Part shown: positions 1 to 8,105 of the stretch, one piece after another
Position numbering within the stretch: position 1 is the first letter of the stretch
Layout of the letters: each line of letters opens with the position of its first letter
Assembly (NCBI RefSeq): GCF_000725485.1
Contig: NZ_KL647034.1
Coordinates: 3,005 to 67,004, forward strand
Source of the DNA: Nonomuraea candida
Lineage (GTDB): Bacteria; Actinomycetota; Actinomycetes; Streptosporangiales; Streptosporangiaceae
Length of the DNA: 64,000 nucleotides
Reading direction: 5' to 3'
Notes under the pieces: generated by a model
Seen by the model: the letters and a program-made list of their open reading frames with translations, nothing else
Told to the model about the DNA's origin: nothing
Databases searched by the model: none
Position numbers and translations under genes: made by a program

Positions 1-496
1 TGCCGGACTCAAGGACGCGCAAACGGTTCAGCCGCCCCTCGACGGCTTGGTCTATGTCGTCGGTCAGCCCGTGGAATCGGGACACGTCTTCGATGACGGC
101 TCGCGTGTATCCCGGTCGCTGGAGGAAGCCGGGAATGGTCTGCGGCTCGTAGGCGCGTATCAGTTTGGTTCGTTCATAGAGCGGCTTGATGCGCTCGCTC
201 TGTTGCTTGAGACCGGCTCGCAGTGTCTGCCGGTGTTCCTCCCACATCTCGTCAATCTGCCGGTGTGCGGCGATCAGCTCCGGTATCTGATCCTCTGCGT
301 CACACGCACGGCACCAGATCCGTATGTCGTTCTCCGTAGGGTTCTGCCGACCCAGTTCGATCCGGGAGATCTTGGAGTCGCGCATCCCGGATCGAGCTGA
401 GAGCTGTCGGCCGTTGAGGTTGGCGTCCAGGCGTATGCCGCGAAGTCTCTGCCCGAACGCCTGACGGGCAGCTTGTACCTGGTCTTGTTCGGACAA
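1..496 (-). CDS. XRE-family regulator with DUF5753 domain (partial)
   Basis: Runs off the left edge, so only the first 165 or so residues are present. An N-terminal helix-turn-helix is visible (residues about 10-50, with GRQLSARSGMRDSKISRIE), followed by the start of a DUF5753-type region containing the typical stretch around IPGFLQRPGYTRAVI. A TTG start at 494-496 is chosen because the helix-turn-helix begins a few residues later and the frame upstream lacks a better start. Proteins of this class in actinomycetes are DNA-binding regulators usually encoded next to a DUF6879 or small DUF397-like partner; here the DUF6879 remnant lies 14 bp upstream. Role in this organism unknown. Confidence 0.8.
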   Translation of the reverse strand, partial: MSEQDQVQAARQAFGQRLRGIRLDANLNGRQLSARSGMRDSKISRIELGRQNPTENDIRIWCRACDAEDQIPELIAAHRQIDEMWEEHRQTLRAGLKQQSERIKPLYERTKLIRAYEPQTIPGFLQRPGYTRAVIEDVSRFHGLTDDIDQAVEGRLNRLRVLESG

Positions 497-510
497 GGGC
501 GGACGTGGGG

Positions 511-819
511 TTAGGCGGGACAGTGGTCGCGGTGCGGGATGGCCGACTCCCAGAGTGCGGAGAAGGCGTCCGCGCGGTACTTCACGATGACGGGATCTCG
601 GCCGAGCGGGATCTCGGCGCGCTGGTCCATCCCGTCGAAGACGTCGAACACGACCATCTCGCCGTCGAGCAGCCAGAAGTCGTTTCCTGGCAGGCTGACT
701 CGGTCACACCATGGCCTGAGGACGCGTGGCACTTCCTTCCTGCCGCCTGCCTGCCAGTTGGCCGACAGCTCGGCATCGCTGCCGTAGTTGTCCCGTCCCC
801 TGGGGGAGATCGACTCCAT
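511..819 (-). pseudogene. DUF6879 protein, C-terminal half only
   Basis: The 102 codons match the C-terminal part of DUF6879 proteins: the LPGNDFWLLDGEMVVFDVFDG block, then the PVIVKYRADAFSALWESAIPH tail (given here in pieces of the family pattern). Full DUF6879 proteins are about 170 residues; the N-terminal half is absent. The upstream reading frame (704-1063) runs into this sequence in another frame, as expected if a deletion removed the 3' end of that gene and the 5' half of this one. It could still be translated as a short protein from the ATG at 819, but I consider it a remnant. It sits directly upstream of the XRE regulator it would normally accompany. Confidence 0.55.
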
Positions 820-1063
820 AGTGCTCCCTCACGTACTTCCGAACAAATGTGTTCATGGTGCGCTCGGAGAGTTCTCCGAACGTTTCATCTTCCCCGAGTC
901 CGACGAGCTGTGCCCCGACCTGGGGCCCGCGCTTCTTGACCTGGACGACCCAGGAGCCTTGATCCGTCCGGTAGAACGTCTCGCACTCGTTGTCCTGGTT
1001 GGACTCGGGGTCCTTGCAGTAGAAGCTGACGGAGAGATCGTCTCCATCACCGTTGGATTGCAC
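704..1063 (-). CDS. small conserved hypothetical, 3' end probably altered
   Basis: A 119-codon frame whose first 80 residues look like a real protein (acidic, with FYCKDPESNQDNECETFYRTD and SWVVQVKK), of the sort found beside DUF6879/XRE pairs in actinomycetes. The last 35-40 residues become arginine- and glutamine-rich and overlap the DUF6879 remnant in a different frame, so the native C-terminus has probably been lost and replaced by out-of-frame readthrough. No domain of known function is recognised. The leader upstream (1064-1130) carries no obvious strong promoter. Confidence 0.45.
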   Translation of the reverse strand: MQSNGDGDDLSVSFYCKDPESNQDNECETFYRTDQGSWVVQVKKRGPQVGAQLVGLGEDETFGELSERTMNTFVRKYVREHYGVDLPQGTGQLRQRCRAVGQLAGRRQEGSATRPQAMV

Positions 1064-1219
1064 GGAGCGTTACCCTCCCGGTCTACATCGTGAGCCCACT
1101 AAGAGTGACGCGTCGGGTGCACAGAGTCAAGATGTCGATTCTCGTGATCTGACCTGGGGATTCAGTGATGCTGGGGGCGGCGCTCGTGCTGATGTGCAGG
1201 GCGATCACCGGTGAACGGC

Positions 1220-1260
1220 AAAAGCCCCAGGGTCGCGGTCGTGACCGTGAACCTGGGGCT
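1220..1260 (-). terminator. Terminator of first tRNA operon
   Basis: A perfect 9-bp stem (AGCCCCAGG at 1223-1231 with CCTGGGGCT at 1252-1260) enclosing an inner GGTC/GACC pair, followed on the minus strand by TTTT. It lies 45 bp beyond the last tRNA of the operon. The rest of the 1064-1303 gap holds nothing I can identify. Confidence 0.75.
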
Positions 1261-1303
1261 TCGTCTCGCCTGTGGCCAGGTCGGACCTGGCCTGCCAGAA
1301 GAG

Positions 1304-1378
1304 TGGTGGACGATACTGGGATTGAACCAGTGACCTCTTCCGTGTCAGGGAAGCGCTCTCCCGCTGAGCTAATCGTCC
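1304..1378 (-). tRNA. tRNA-Val (GAC)
   Basis: Cloverleaf with a 7-bp acceptor stem (GGACGAT/ATCGTCC), GAC anticodon in the loop CTGACAC between CTTCC and GGAAG, and a T arm with GGTTCAATCCC. CCA is encoded in the DNA (complement of 1304-1306). Third gene of a Gly-Cys-Val operon read on the minus strand; the tRNA body is 1307-1378. Confidence 0.95.
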
Positions 1379-1379
1379 T

Positions 1380-1453
1380 TGGAGGTGGCGACGGGATTTG
1401 AACCCGTGTGGACGGCTTTGCAGGCCGCTGCCTCGCCTCTCGGCCACGCCACC
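1380..1453 (-). tRNA. tRNA-Cys (GCA)
   Basis: Acceptor stem GGTGGCG/CGCCACC, GCA anticodon in the loop CTGCAAA, and T-loop GGTTCAAATCC. This copy has an encoded CCA (complement of 1380-1382), unlike its duplicate at 62490-62560. Only one base separates it from the tRNA-Val body, so the two must be cut from one precursor. Confidence 0.95.
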
Positions 1454-1470
1454 GAGTCAAATCCTCTCCG

Positions 1471-1542
1471 AGCGGAAGACGGGATTCGAACCCGCGACCC
1501 TCACCTTGGCAAGGTGATGCTCTACCACTGAGCCACTTCCGC
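1471..1542 (-). tRNA. tRNA-Gly (GCC)
   Basis: Acceptor stem GCGGAAG/CTTCCGC, GCC anticodon between CACCTT and AAGGTG, T-loop GGTTCGAATCC, no encoded CCA. First gene of the operon. On the minus strand a TATTGT about 17 bp upstream is a possible -10 element. Confidence 0.95.
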
Positions 1543-1601
1543 GTTGCTTCGTGGTCAACAATAGCGCGTTTCTCGACCGGATGCTTACTCGTGGGCCGGA
1601 G

Positions 1602-2252
1602 CTAGGGCCGGGGATCCTTGCGGAGCTGGCGGGCGACGCTGCGCTCGGTGGCCGGCAGGGTGAGGAAGATCTCCAGGATGCGGGTGAGGCGGTGGACCTC
1701 GATGCGGTGGAAGGCCGGGCCCTCCGAGCGGGCCAGCAGGAGCGTGAGCGCCAGCGGCGGCAGCGGGGCGTGGATGAGGTGCAGCCCGTCGTCCAGGGTC
1801 AGGGCCGTCGGGCGGGAGGGCGCCGCCTCCGGGACGACGACCTCGCGCGGGGCGCGCCAGCTCGCGTAGACCACGCGGTGCTCGGCCGTCGTGGTGGCCG
1901 CCCAGTCGGCGCTGAACAGCACGGGCAGCGAGTCGATGAGCGTGGTCAGCGCCCGGTCGCCCGCCGTGGTGATGTACTTGAGTATCTCCAGCTCCGGGTA
2001 GGTGCCCGGCGCCTCGCGCGTGGTCCAGATGCCTTCGACCGCCACGCCCTCGACGCTCTCCAGGCTCTTGACCAGGGACTGCCGTGGGGTGTTGTCGGGG
2101 CAGAAGACGGTGATGTCGTCGACGGCCTGGCCGGCCCCCCGGTCGAGCACCGTCACCTGGGTGATGTCGGCCCCCGCCACGCCCAGGACCTTGGTCACCT
2201 GCGCGAGGGCCCCCGGCCGGTCGGGCAGCGCGACGCGTACACGAAGAAGCAT
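1602..2252 (-). CDS. ACT-domain protein
   Basis: 216 residues. The N-terminus (residues 1-75, LLRVRVALPDRPGALAQVTK then VAGADITQVTVLDRG) is a typical ACT fold, the small ligand-binding module that senses amino acids and controls enzymes or regulators. The remainder (about 80-216) has no catalytic domain that I recognise; it may hold a second, diverged regulatory module. ATG start preceded by a G-rich GAGGGGGAT. It is divergent from dusB with 82 bp between start codons. No partner enzyme is adjacent, so its ligand cannot be deduced. Stand-alone ACT proteins like this are common in actinomycetes. Confidence 0.8.
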   Translation of the reverse strand: MLLRVRVALPDRPGALAQVTKVLGVAGADITQVTVLDRGAGQAVDDITVFCPDNTPRQSLVKSLESVEGVAVEGIWTTREAPGTYPELEILKYITTAGDRALTTLIDSLPVLFSADWAATTTAEHRVVYASWRAPREVVVPEAAPSRPTALTLDDGLHLIHAPLPPLALTLLLARSEGPAFHRIEVHRLTRILEIFLTLPATERSVARQLRKDPRP

Positions 2253-2334
2253 CCATCCCCCTCAGCCGAAGATGCCGATCACAGACTATCCACGAAATAC
2301 CGGTTGCGGCTTGACCTGCGCTACAACTGAACGG

Positions 2335-3447
2335 GTGAAGATTGGGCCGATCGAGGTGTGGCCGCCGGTGGTGCTCGCGCCCATGGCGGGGATCACGAAC
2401 GCGCCGTTCCGGGTGCTCTGCCGCGAGCAGGGCGCGGGGCTGTTCGTGTGCGAGATGATCACGACGCGGGCTCTCGTCGAGCGCAATCCCAAGACGATGC
2501 GGATGATCAGGTTCGCCGACTCGGAGAAGCCGCGCAGCATCCAGCTCTACGGGGTGGACCCCGGCATCGTCGGCCGGGCGGTCCGGATGATCGCCGAGGA
2601 GGACCTCGCCGATCACATCGACCTCAACTTCGGCTGCCCGGTGCCCAAGGTGACCAGGCGCGGGGGCGGGTCCGCGCTGCCGTACAAACGCAACCTGCTG
2701 CGGCGCATCCTGCGCGAGGCGGTGGCCAACGCCGGGTCGTTGCCCGTGACGATGAAGATGCGCAAGGGCATCGACGACGACCACCTGACCTACCTCGACG
2801 CCGGCCGGATCGCCGCCGAGGAGGGCGTCGCCGCGATCGCGCTGCACGCCCGCACCGCCAAGCAGCACTACGGCGGCGTCGCCGACTGGGAGGCCATCGC
2901 CCGGCTGAAGGAGGCCGTCGCCGAGATCCCGGTGCTGGGCAACGGCGACATCTGGTCCGCCGACGACGCGCTCAGGATGGTGGCGCGCACCGGCTGCGAC
3001 GGGGTCGTGGTCGGGCGCGGCTGCCTGGGCCGGCCGTGGTTGTTCCGGGATCTGGAGAACGCCTTCAACGGCGACCCCGAGCGGGCCCGGCCGACGCTCG
3101 GCGAGGTCGCCGAGATGATGGCCAGGCACGCCGAGGGGCTGACCGCGTGCTTCGACGTCGAGCGGTACGCCGTGGCCGACTTCCGCAAGCACGTCGGGTG
3201 GTATCTGAAGGGGTTCGCGGTCGGGGGCGAGCTGCGGCGCGAGCTGGCCAGTGCCGAGTCGCTCGACGGGCTGCGGGAAGGGCTGGCCAAGCTGGACCAC
3301 GACCAGCCCTGGCCGCCCAACACCGACACGCCCCGGGGCAAGTCGGGCGAGCGCTCCAAGGTGCTGCTGCCCGACGGCTGGCTGGACGACCCGTGGGACT
3401 GCCCCGTGCCGGAGGGCGACGCGGAGTCCGACATCTCCGGCGGGTGA
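2335..3447 (+). CDS. dusB: tRNA-dihydrouridine synthase
   Basis: 370 residues, close to the usual DusB length. This cytoplasmic FMN enzyme reduces uridine in the tRNA D-loop to dihydrouridine using NADPH. Visible are the APMAGITNAPFR flavin-barrel start, LNFGCPVPKVTRRGGGSALP with the catalytic cysteine, MKMRKGIDD, ALHARTAKQHY, and GNGDIWSADDA with VVVGRGCLGRPW near residues 205-240. GTG start at 2335 chosen because the family motif begins 13 residues later; the upstream part of the frame overlaps the ACT gene. The last codons and stop (TCTCCGGCGGGTGAT, 3434-3448) are repeated at 3491-3505. Confidence 0.93.
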   Translation: MKIGPIEVWPPVVLAPMAGITNAPFRVLCREQGAGLFVCEMITTRALVERNPKTMRMIRFADSEKPRSIQLYGVDPGIVGRAVRMIAEEDLADHIDLNFGCPVPKVTRRGGGSALPYKRNLLRRILREAVANAGSLPVTMKMRKGIDDDHLTYLDAGRIAAEEGVAAIALHARTAKQHYGGVADWEAIARLKEAVAEIPVLGNGDIWSADDALRMVARTGCDGVVVGRGCLGRPWLFRDLENAFNGDPERARPTLGEVAEMMARHAEGLTACFDVERYAVADFRKHVGWYLKGFAVGGELRRELASAESLDGLREGLAKLDHDQPWPPNTDTPRGKSGERSKVLLPDGWLDDPWDCPVPEGDAESDISGG

Positions 3448-3505
3448 TCCGAGTCCGGCCGAGGTCTCCGGCAACCGGCCCGGGGCCACGTCTCCGGCGG
3501 GTGAT
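3434..3505 (+). repeat. Direct repeat spanning the dusB stop codon
   Basis: TCTCCGGCGGGTGAT occurs at 3434-3448, where it contains the TGA stop of dusB, and again at 3491-3505 in the downstream spacer. The flanks are also alike (ACATCTCC/ACGTCTCC; GATCCGAG/GATCGGAG). Copy spacing is 57 bp. Confidence 0.7.
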
Positions 3506-3514
3506 CGGAGCGCG

Positions 3515-4294
3515 TCAGTGCGGGCCGGCGGCCTCCGTGCCGCAGGGGCCGCCGCCGAGCGCCGGTTCGAGGCGCACCGGCTCGCCCGACATCGTCAGCG
3601 TCGGGTAGTACTCCGCGATCCGCTCCGCCGAGCGGCCCACGTAGTGGCAGATGAAGCTGCGCCGGAAGCGGTCGGCGGTGCTGTTCGGCTCCGAGCCGTG
3701 CACCAGGCTGCCGTTGAAGAAGAGCACGTCGCCGGGGTCCATGTCCACGGGCACCTTGGCCAGGCCGGGCGGCGGGGGCACGTACTCGCGGGTGAACGAG
3801 ACGTCCTGGTCGGCCTCCTCCGGGCAGAACAGGTCCATCAGGTGCGTGCCGGGGACGACCTCCAGGCCGCCGTTGGCCCGGTCCACCCGGTCGAGCGCCA
3901 CCCAGGCGGCCACGCAGGTGCCCGGCTCCACCCGGAGGTAGAAGTTGTCCTGGTGCAGCGCCTGCCCCCTGGCGCCCGGCGGCTTGAAGTAGAACATGCT
4001 CTGGGCTGCTATCGGCTCCTCGCCCAGGAGGTCGCGCAGTATCGCGCCGATCCGCGGGTCGAGCAGGTGGCGCAGGGCCAGCTCGTTCACCTGGTGGGGG
4101 TGCATGATCCGGGGATAGTCGCGCAGGATGTCGTACGGCTGCCCGGGCACCTGCGGCTGCGGCGCGAAGTGACCCGGGATCGGGCCCCGGGCGTGCAGCG
4201 CCATGAACTCCTCGCGCAGCTCGGCCACCTCGCCGGCGGAGAGCAGGCCGGGCACCAGCACGTACCCCTGTTCGTGGAAGTCGTTGAGCTCCAT
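3515..4294 (-). CDS. Phytanoyl-CoA dioxygenase (PhyH) family oxygenase
   Basis: 259 residues. Iron(II)/2-oxoglutarate oxygenase of the PhyH family, a soluble enzyme hydroxylating a small substrate. The iron triad is visible as H114-x-D116 (ALHQDNFYL) and H199 (GSLVHGSEPN), with arginines at about 211-212 in RFRRSF for 2-oxoglutarate. ATG at 4294 is preferred to an in-frame GTG at 4303. It is divergent from the AraC gene, only 35 bp between start codons, so that AraC protein probably controls it. Substrate unknown; related proteins hydroxylate ectoine, secondary metabolites or phytanoyl-CoA. Confidence 0.88.
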   Translation of the reverse strand: MELNDFHEQGYVLVPGLLSAGEVAELREEFMALHARGPIPGHFAPQPQVPGQPYDILRDYPRIMHPHQVNELALRHLLDPRIGAILRDLLGEEPIAAQSMFYFKPPGARGQALHQDNFYLRVEPGTCVAAWVALDRVDRANGGLEVVPGTHLMDLFCPEEADQDVSFTREYVPPPPGLAKVPVDMDPGDVLFFNGSLVHGSEPNSTADRFRRSFICHYVGRSAERIAEYYPTLTMSGEPVRLEPALGGGPCGTEAAGPH

Positions 4295-4329
4295 GACTCT
4301 CACGCTAAGGAGCCGGTTCGTGCGACGGT

Positions 4330-5406
4330 ATGCCTGTGACCGCTGAGAACCTGTCTGTTCCTGCTGCCGAGCTGATGATCGTGGGCCACTACGACAAGGC
4401 GCCCGGCTACGCCACGCGCCGGCCCGGCGGGTCGCCGAGCTGGTTGTTGCTGTGGACCGAGGCGGGCGCGGGGGTGGTGACGCAGGGCGGGGCGTCGTTC
4501 GAGGTGGGGGCCGGGGATCTGGCGGTGCTGGGGGCGGGGGAGGCCCAGCACTACCGGGTGGCGCCGGGGGCGGGGCGGTGGCGGTTCTGGTGGGTGCACT
4601 TCCAGCCGCGCGCCTCCTGGACGGGCCGGCTGGCGCCGTACGCCAGGGGCGGTGGGTGTCATCTGGTGGCGGGCGTGCCGGGCACGGTGCACGAGCGGAT
4701 CGACCTGGCCTTCCAGCGGGCGCTCCGGGACGCCCGCTGGACCCCCGACGCCTCGCCCTCCGCCAGGCCCTCCGCCGGGCCCTCCGCCGGGCCCTCCGCC
4801 GGGCCCTCCGCCGGGTCCTCCGCCGGGTCCTCCGCCGGGTCCTCCGCCGGGTCCGGCGACCCGCCTCCTGCGGGCTCCGCCGTCCCGGGCTCCGCCACGG
4901 GTTCCGCCACGGGCTCTGCCGTCCCGGGTTCCGCCGCGAGGGCGGGCGGGGCGGCGCGGGTGCCGGCCGTGGTGGTGGGCGGGGCGGCGCGGGAGCTGGT
5001 CATGGGGGCCGTGGAGGAGGTGCTGGTGCTGGCCACCGCCACCGTACGGCCCGGCGGGGGGAGGGGCGAGGAGGGGGACGAGCGGGTGCGCAGGGTCCTG
5101 GCGATCATCGCGGCCGAGCCGGGCGCGCCGCACTCGGTCGCCTCGCTCGCCCGCGCCGTCGCCCTGTCGCCCTCCCGGCTGGCCCACCTGTTCGCCGAGG
5201 AGACCGGGCAGACGCCGATGCGGGCGGTCCGCAGGGCGCGGGTGCGCCACGCCGCCGGCCTGCTGGAGGTCACCGACCTGGACGTCGGCCAGGTGGCGGC
5301 GGCCTCGGGCTTCGTCAGCCCGTTCCACTTCAGCCGCGCCTTCAGGAAGGAGTACGGACTGCCGCCCCGCGACTACCGCGCCCGCCTGCGACCCCCGCCC
5401 GCCTGA
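4330..5406 (+). CDS. AraC-family regulator with repeat-expanded linker
   Basis: 358 residues. The N-terminus (about 1-130) is a cupin-like sensing domain (WLLLWTEAGAGVV, VGAGDLAVLGAGEAQHYRV); the C-terminus (about 255-355) is the paired helix-turn-helix of AraC proteins (SVASLARAVALSPSRLAHLF, then DVGQVAAASGFVSPFHFSRAFRK in part). Between them lies a linker of about 75 residues dominated by PSAG/SSAG and GSATG units, encoded by a 12-bp tandem repeat (4755-4854). Ordinary AraC regulators lack this insert. Likely controls the divergent PhyH gene. The stop region is itself duplicated downstream. Confidence 0.88.
   Translation: MPVTAENLSVPAAELMIVGHYDKAPGYATRRPGGSPSWLLLWTEAGAGVVTQGGASFEVGAGDLAVLGAGEAQHYRVAPGAGRWRFWWVHFQPRASWTGRLAPYARGGGCHLVAGVPGTVHERIDLAFQRALRDARWTPDASPSARPSAGPSAGPSAGPSAGSSAGSSAGSSAGSGDPPPAGSAVPGSATGSATGSAVPGSAARAGGAARVPAVVVGGAARELVMGAVEEVLVLATATVRPGGGRGEEGDERVRRVLAIIAAEPGAPHSVASLARAVALSPSRLAHLFAEETGQTPMRAVRRARVRHAAGLLEVTDLDVGQVAAASGFVSPFHFSRAFRKEYGLPPRDYRARLRPPPA
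4755..4854 (+). repeat. 12-bp coding minisatellite in the AraC gene
   Basis: About eight 12-bp units, GGGCCCTCCGCC changing to GGGTCCTCCGCC in the second half, giving PSAG then SSAG repeats. The unit length keeps the frame. Two variants arranged in blocks suggest successive slippage expansions. Confidence 0.9.
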
Positions 5407-5450
5407 TCCCGCCCGCCTGACCCGCCCGCCTGACCCCGCCCGCCTGACCC
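5395..5450 (+). repeat. Four tandem copies of the AraC stop region
   Basis: CCCGCCTGA is repeated four times at 13-14 bp spacing. The first TGA (5404-5406) is the AraC stop; copies of the TGA lie at 5418, 5431 and 5445. The spacing is not a multiple of three throughout, so the later TGAs are in different frames. Confidence 0.85.
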
Positions 5451-5469
5451 TGGACGTGCTCGTGCCGGG

Positions 5470-6624
5470 TCAGCGGGTGACCGGGAGGGGGCCCTTGTCG
5501 GGGGTGAAGAGCTGTTCGTCCAGGTGCTCCACCGCGTAGTCGATGGCCCCCATGACCACGCACTCGTCGCCCAGCGTGGACGCGCGCACCTCCGGCATCC
5601 GCATGCACTTGCGCTCCAGCCGCGCCCGCAGCCGGTCGAGCAGCACGTCGGCCGAGCGCGAGAACCCGCCCCCGAGCACCACCATCTGCGGGTCCAGGAT
5701 GAGGACCATCGCCGCCGCGCCCACCGCGAGATCGTCGACGTAGCGCTCGACCGCCTCGATCGCGACCGGGTCGCCGTCGCGGGCGGCGGACAGGGTGTGG
5801 CCGGCCGCGTCCTCGGGCGGGGTGCCCGCGGGCACCGACGCGCACGTGTTCAGGTGCTCGGGGGCGTCGAACCAGCGGGCCTCCGGCAGCATCGAGATCT
5901 CGCCGGCCGCCGCGCCGAAGCCCCTGTGCACCTTGCCGCCGAGCATGATGCCGGCCCCCATCCGCCGCCCGACGTGCAGGAAGACCACGTCGTTGGCGCC
6001 CCTGGCGACGCCCCGCCTGCTCTCGGCCATGGCGGCCAGGCGGCTGTCGTTCTCGATGAGCACCTGGCAGGGGAACATCCGGCCGAGCTCGCCCGCCAGG
6101 TCGAGGTCACGCCAGGCGGGCACGGCGGCGGAGTAGATGACGCGGCCCTCGATGTCGATGACGCCGATGGTGCCGACCGCGATGAGCCACAGGTCCTCCA
6201 TCCGGGTGCGGCTGAGCGTGAGGCAGCCGGTGACCGCGCGTTCGATGGCGACCAGGCGGTCGGCGAGCGGGGCGTCGAGGCTCACCGGCTGCCGGGTCTC
6301 GGCGAGGACCCGGCCGTCGAGGTCGGACAGGGCGGCGCGGATGTTGTGACCCCCTATGTCCACCCCCACCAGGTGGCCGCTGTCGGCGCGAAAGCGGTAG
6401 CGGCGGGCCGGCCGGCCCATGGTGCCCTGGCTCGGGGGCACCTCCTCCACCCAGCCGAGCGCCATGAGCTCGGCGGTGACCTCCTTCATGGACGGGCGGG
6501 ACAGGCCGGTGCGCTCGGCCAGCGCCGACAGGGTGAGCGGCCCGGACCCGCGCAGCTCGCGGATCGCGGTCAGCGAGTTGAGCTGCCGCAGCCGGGAGAG
6601 GTCGCCGCCGCGTAGGTCCGCCAT
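5470..6624 (-). CDS. ROK-family transcriptional regulator
   Basis: 384 residues. N-terminal winged helix-turn-helix (about 15-75, LTLSALAERTGLSRPSMKEVTAELMAL in part) followed by a ROK sugar-kinase-like domain (VGVDIGGHNIRAALSDL at about 85, GVARGANDVVFLHVG, LGGGFSRSADVLL). ATG at 6624 has AAGGA seven bases upstream, better than a TTG at 6657. The usual ROK zinc signature (GEIGH...CxCGxxGC) is missing: the segment reads GEISMLPEARWFDAPEHLNTC, so this is a metal-free sensor rather than an active kinase. Divergent from the GH36 operon, which it presumably represses until a sugar binds. Confidence 0.9.
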   Translation of the reverse strand: MADLRGGDLSRLRQLNSLTAIRELRGSGPLTLSALAERTGLSRPSMKEVTAELMALGWVEEVPPSQGTMGRPARRYRFRADSGHLVGVDIGGHNIRAALSDLDGRVLAETRQPVSLDAPLADRLVAIERAVTGCLTLSRTRMEDLWLIAVGTIGVIDIEGRVIYSAAVPAWRDLDLAGELGRMFPCQVLIENDSRLAAMAESRRGVARGANDVVFLHVGRRMGAGIMLGGKVHRGFGAAAGEISMLPEARWFDAPEHLNTCASVPAGTPPEDAAGHTLSAARDGDPVAIEAVERYVDDLAVGAAAMVLILDPQMVVLGGGFSRSADVLLDRLRARLERKCMRMPEVRASTLGDECVVMGAIDYAVEHLDEQLFTPDKGPLPVTR

Positions 6625-6733
6625 GGCCGTCCTTAAGTAGGTCTCCTCTGTAATCAAGAATTATGCCAGCGCCGAGCCGCTGGGCGCGCCCCTCTCCCAC
6701 CGGCATTTGCCGCGAAGTCCAGGAAATCGGGCG

Positions 6734-6763
6734 TTGACCCTCCGGAAGCGTCGGTGCTACTAA
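6734..6763 (+). promoter_or_regulatory. Promoter of the glycan-utilisation operon
   Basis: TTGACC (6734-6739) and TACTAA (6758-6763) are separated by 18 bp, a good sigma-70-type promoter 41 bp before the GH36 start. Just downstream lies an imperfect dyad ATGAAG-N5-CTTCGT (6763-6779), a candidate site for the divergent ROK regulator. Confidence 0.55.
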
Positions 6764-6803
6764 TGAAGCGCTCCTTCGTAAGTGCTGAGGAAATGAGGGA
6801 CTG

Positions 6804-8105
6804 ATGCCGTTCGCGGACGTCGGCGAGATCAGGTGCGAGCCCGGACGGGCCCGGGTGTTCGAGCACGGCTGGCAGTCCTGGAGTCCCACGGGCAGCTACC
6901 GCTGGGACGACACGCCGCCCCGCCCCGCCACCGAGACCATCCAGGTCCTCGCCTACCGCCCGGAGACCCCCATTCCGGACGGGACCTTCCAGGGGGAGGG
7001 GCTGCTCGCGGTCGAGCCGGGTGACGGCTCGGTCGAGCTGTGGTCGGCGCCCGACCCGCTCACCGTGCCCTCGATCCGGGTCCGGCAGGAGCGGGGCCGG
7101 CTGGTCGTCTCGGCCGACGGCCCCGTACGCCACCACCGCTCGGAGGCCGGCCTCGGCCGGGCGCTGCGCGACTGGGCCGCCTCCCTGGCCCCCGGACGGG
7201 ACTTCCCGGCCGTGCCGCCCATGTGGTGCACCTGGTACGGCTACTGGGACAAGGTCACCGACGCCGACGTCCTGGAGAACCTCGCGCTCTCGGAGCGGCT
7301 CGGCCTGGGCGCCGACATGTTCCTCATCGACGACGGCTACGAGGCCGAGATCGGCGACTGGCTGGAGATCAGGCCCGGCTTCGGCTCGCTGCGGCGGGCC
7401 GTGGACGCCGTGACGGACGCGGGCCGGCGGGCCGGGATCTGGATCTCACCGTTCCTCGTCGGGCGCCGCTCCCGCGTCTTCCGCGAGCACCCCGACTGGC
7501 TGGTCGGCGGCGCGTACGCGGGCCACATGTGGGACCAGGAGCTGGCCGTGCTCGACGTCACCCACCCCGACGCCGCCGCGCACCTGGTGCACGTCTTCGA
7601 GACGCTCGCGCGGATGGGGATCACCCACTTCAAGCTCGACTACCTGTACGCCGGCGCGCTGGCGGGCAGGCGGCACGAGGACCTCGACCCGATCGCCGCC
7701 TACCGCCTGGGCCTGGAGCTGATCCGCCGGGGCGCCGGCGCCGGGGCCACGCTGCACGGCAGCGGCGCGCCGATGCTGCCCAGCATCGGCCTGATCGACG
7801 TCATGCGGGTCAGCCCCGACATTGCCCCGACCCTGCACCCGCGATCGGGCGACATCAGCCAGCCCTCCCAGCTCGGGGCCCGCCTCACCGGCGCCGCCCG
7901 CGAGTTCCTGCACGCCCGCTGGTGGGTGAACGACCCCGACTGCATCATCGTGCGGCCCGAGGTGGAGGCCCGGGAGGAATGGGCCGCGCACATCGAGGGC
8001 ACGGGCGGGCTGCGCGGGGCGAGCGACCCGATCGCCTCCCTCGACGCGTGGGGCCTGGAGACGACCAGGCGGCTCATGGTGCCGACGGCGACGGATCCGT
8101 CGTGA
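6804..8105 (+). CDS. GH36-family alpha-galactosidase
   Basis: 433 residues, shorter than the 700-residue GH36 type and without a signal peptide, so probably cytoplasmic and acting on imported oligosaccharides. It removes terminal alpha-galactose (or alpha-GalNAc) with retention. The nucleophile is D279 in HFKLDYLY and the acid/base D339 in MRVSPDIAP; MWCTWYGYW and MFLIDDGYE are other barrel motifs. The ATG at 6804 follows GAGGGA closely. First gene of an operon continuing with two permeases: its TGA overlaps the GTG of the next gene. Exact sugar specificity cannot be read from the sequence. Confidence 0.9.
   Translation: MPFADVGEIRCEPGRARVFEHGWQSWSPTGSYRWDDTPPRPATETIQVLAYRPETPIPDGTFQGEGLLAVEPGDGSVELWSAPDPLTVPSIRVRQERGRLVVSADGPVRHHRSEAGLGRALRDWAASLAPGRDFPAVPPMWCTWYGYWDKVTDADVLENLALSERLGLGADMFLIDDGYEAEIGDWLEIRPGFGSLRRAVDAVTDAGRRAGIWISPFLVGRRSRVFREHPDWLVGGAYAGHMWDQELAVLDVTHPDAAAHLVHVFETLARMGITHFKLDYLYAGALAGRRHEDLDPIAAYRLGLELIRRGAGAGATLHGSGAPMLPSIGLIDVMRVSPDIAPTLHPRSGDISQPSQLGARLTGAAREFLHARWWVNDPDCIIVRPEVEAREEWAAHIEGTGGLRGASDPIASLDAWGLETTRRLMVPTATDPS

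Noticed and set aside
1585..3489. Long minus-strand frame opposite the ACT and dusB genes
   Set aside because: Composition is Gly/Arg/Pro/His-rich with no domain; it is the usual open complementary frame of GC-rich coding DNA.
4300..5328. Glycine-rich minus-strand frame with GGPGGGPG runs
   Set aside because: Complement of the AraC minisatellite; no PE/PPE-like or collagen-like context, and the AraC frame explains it.
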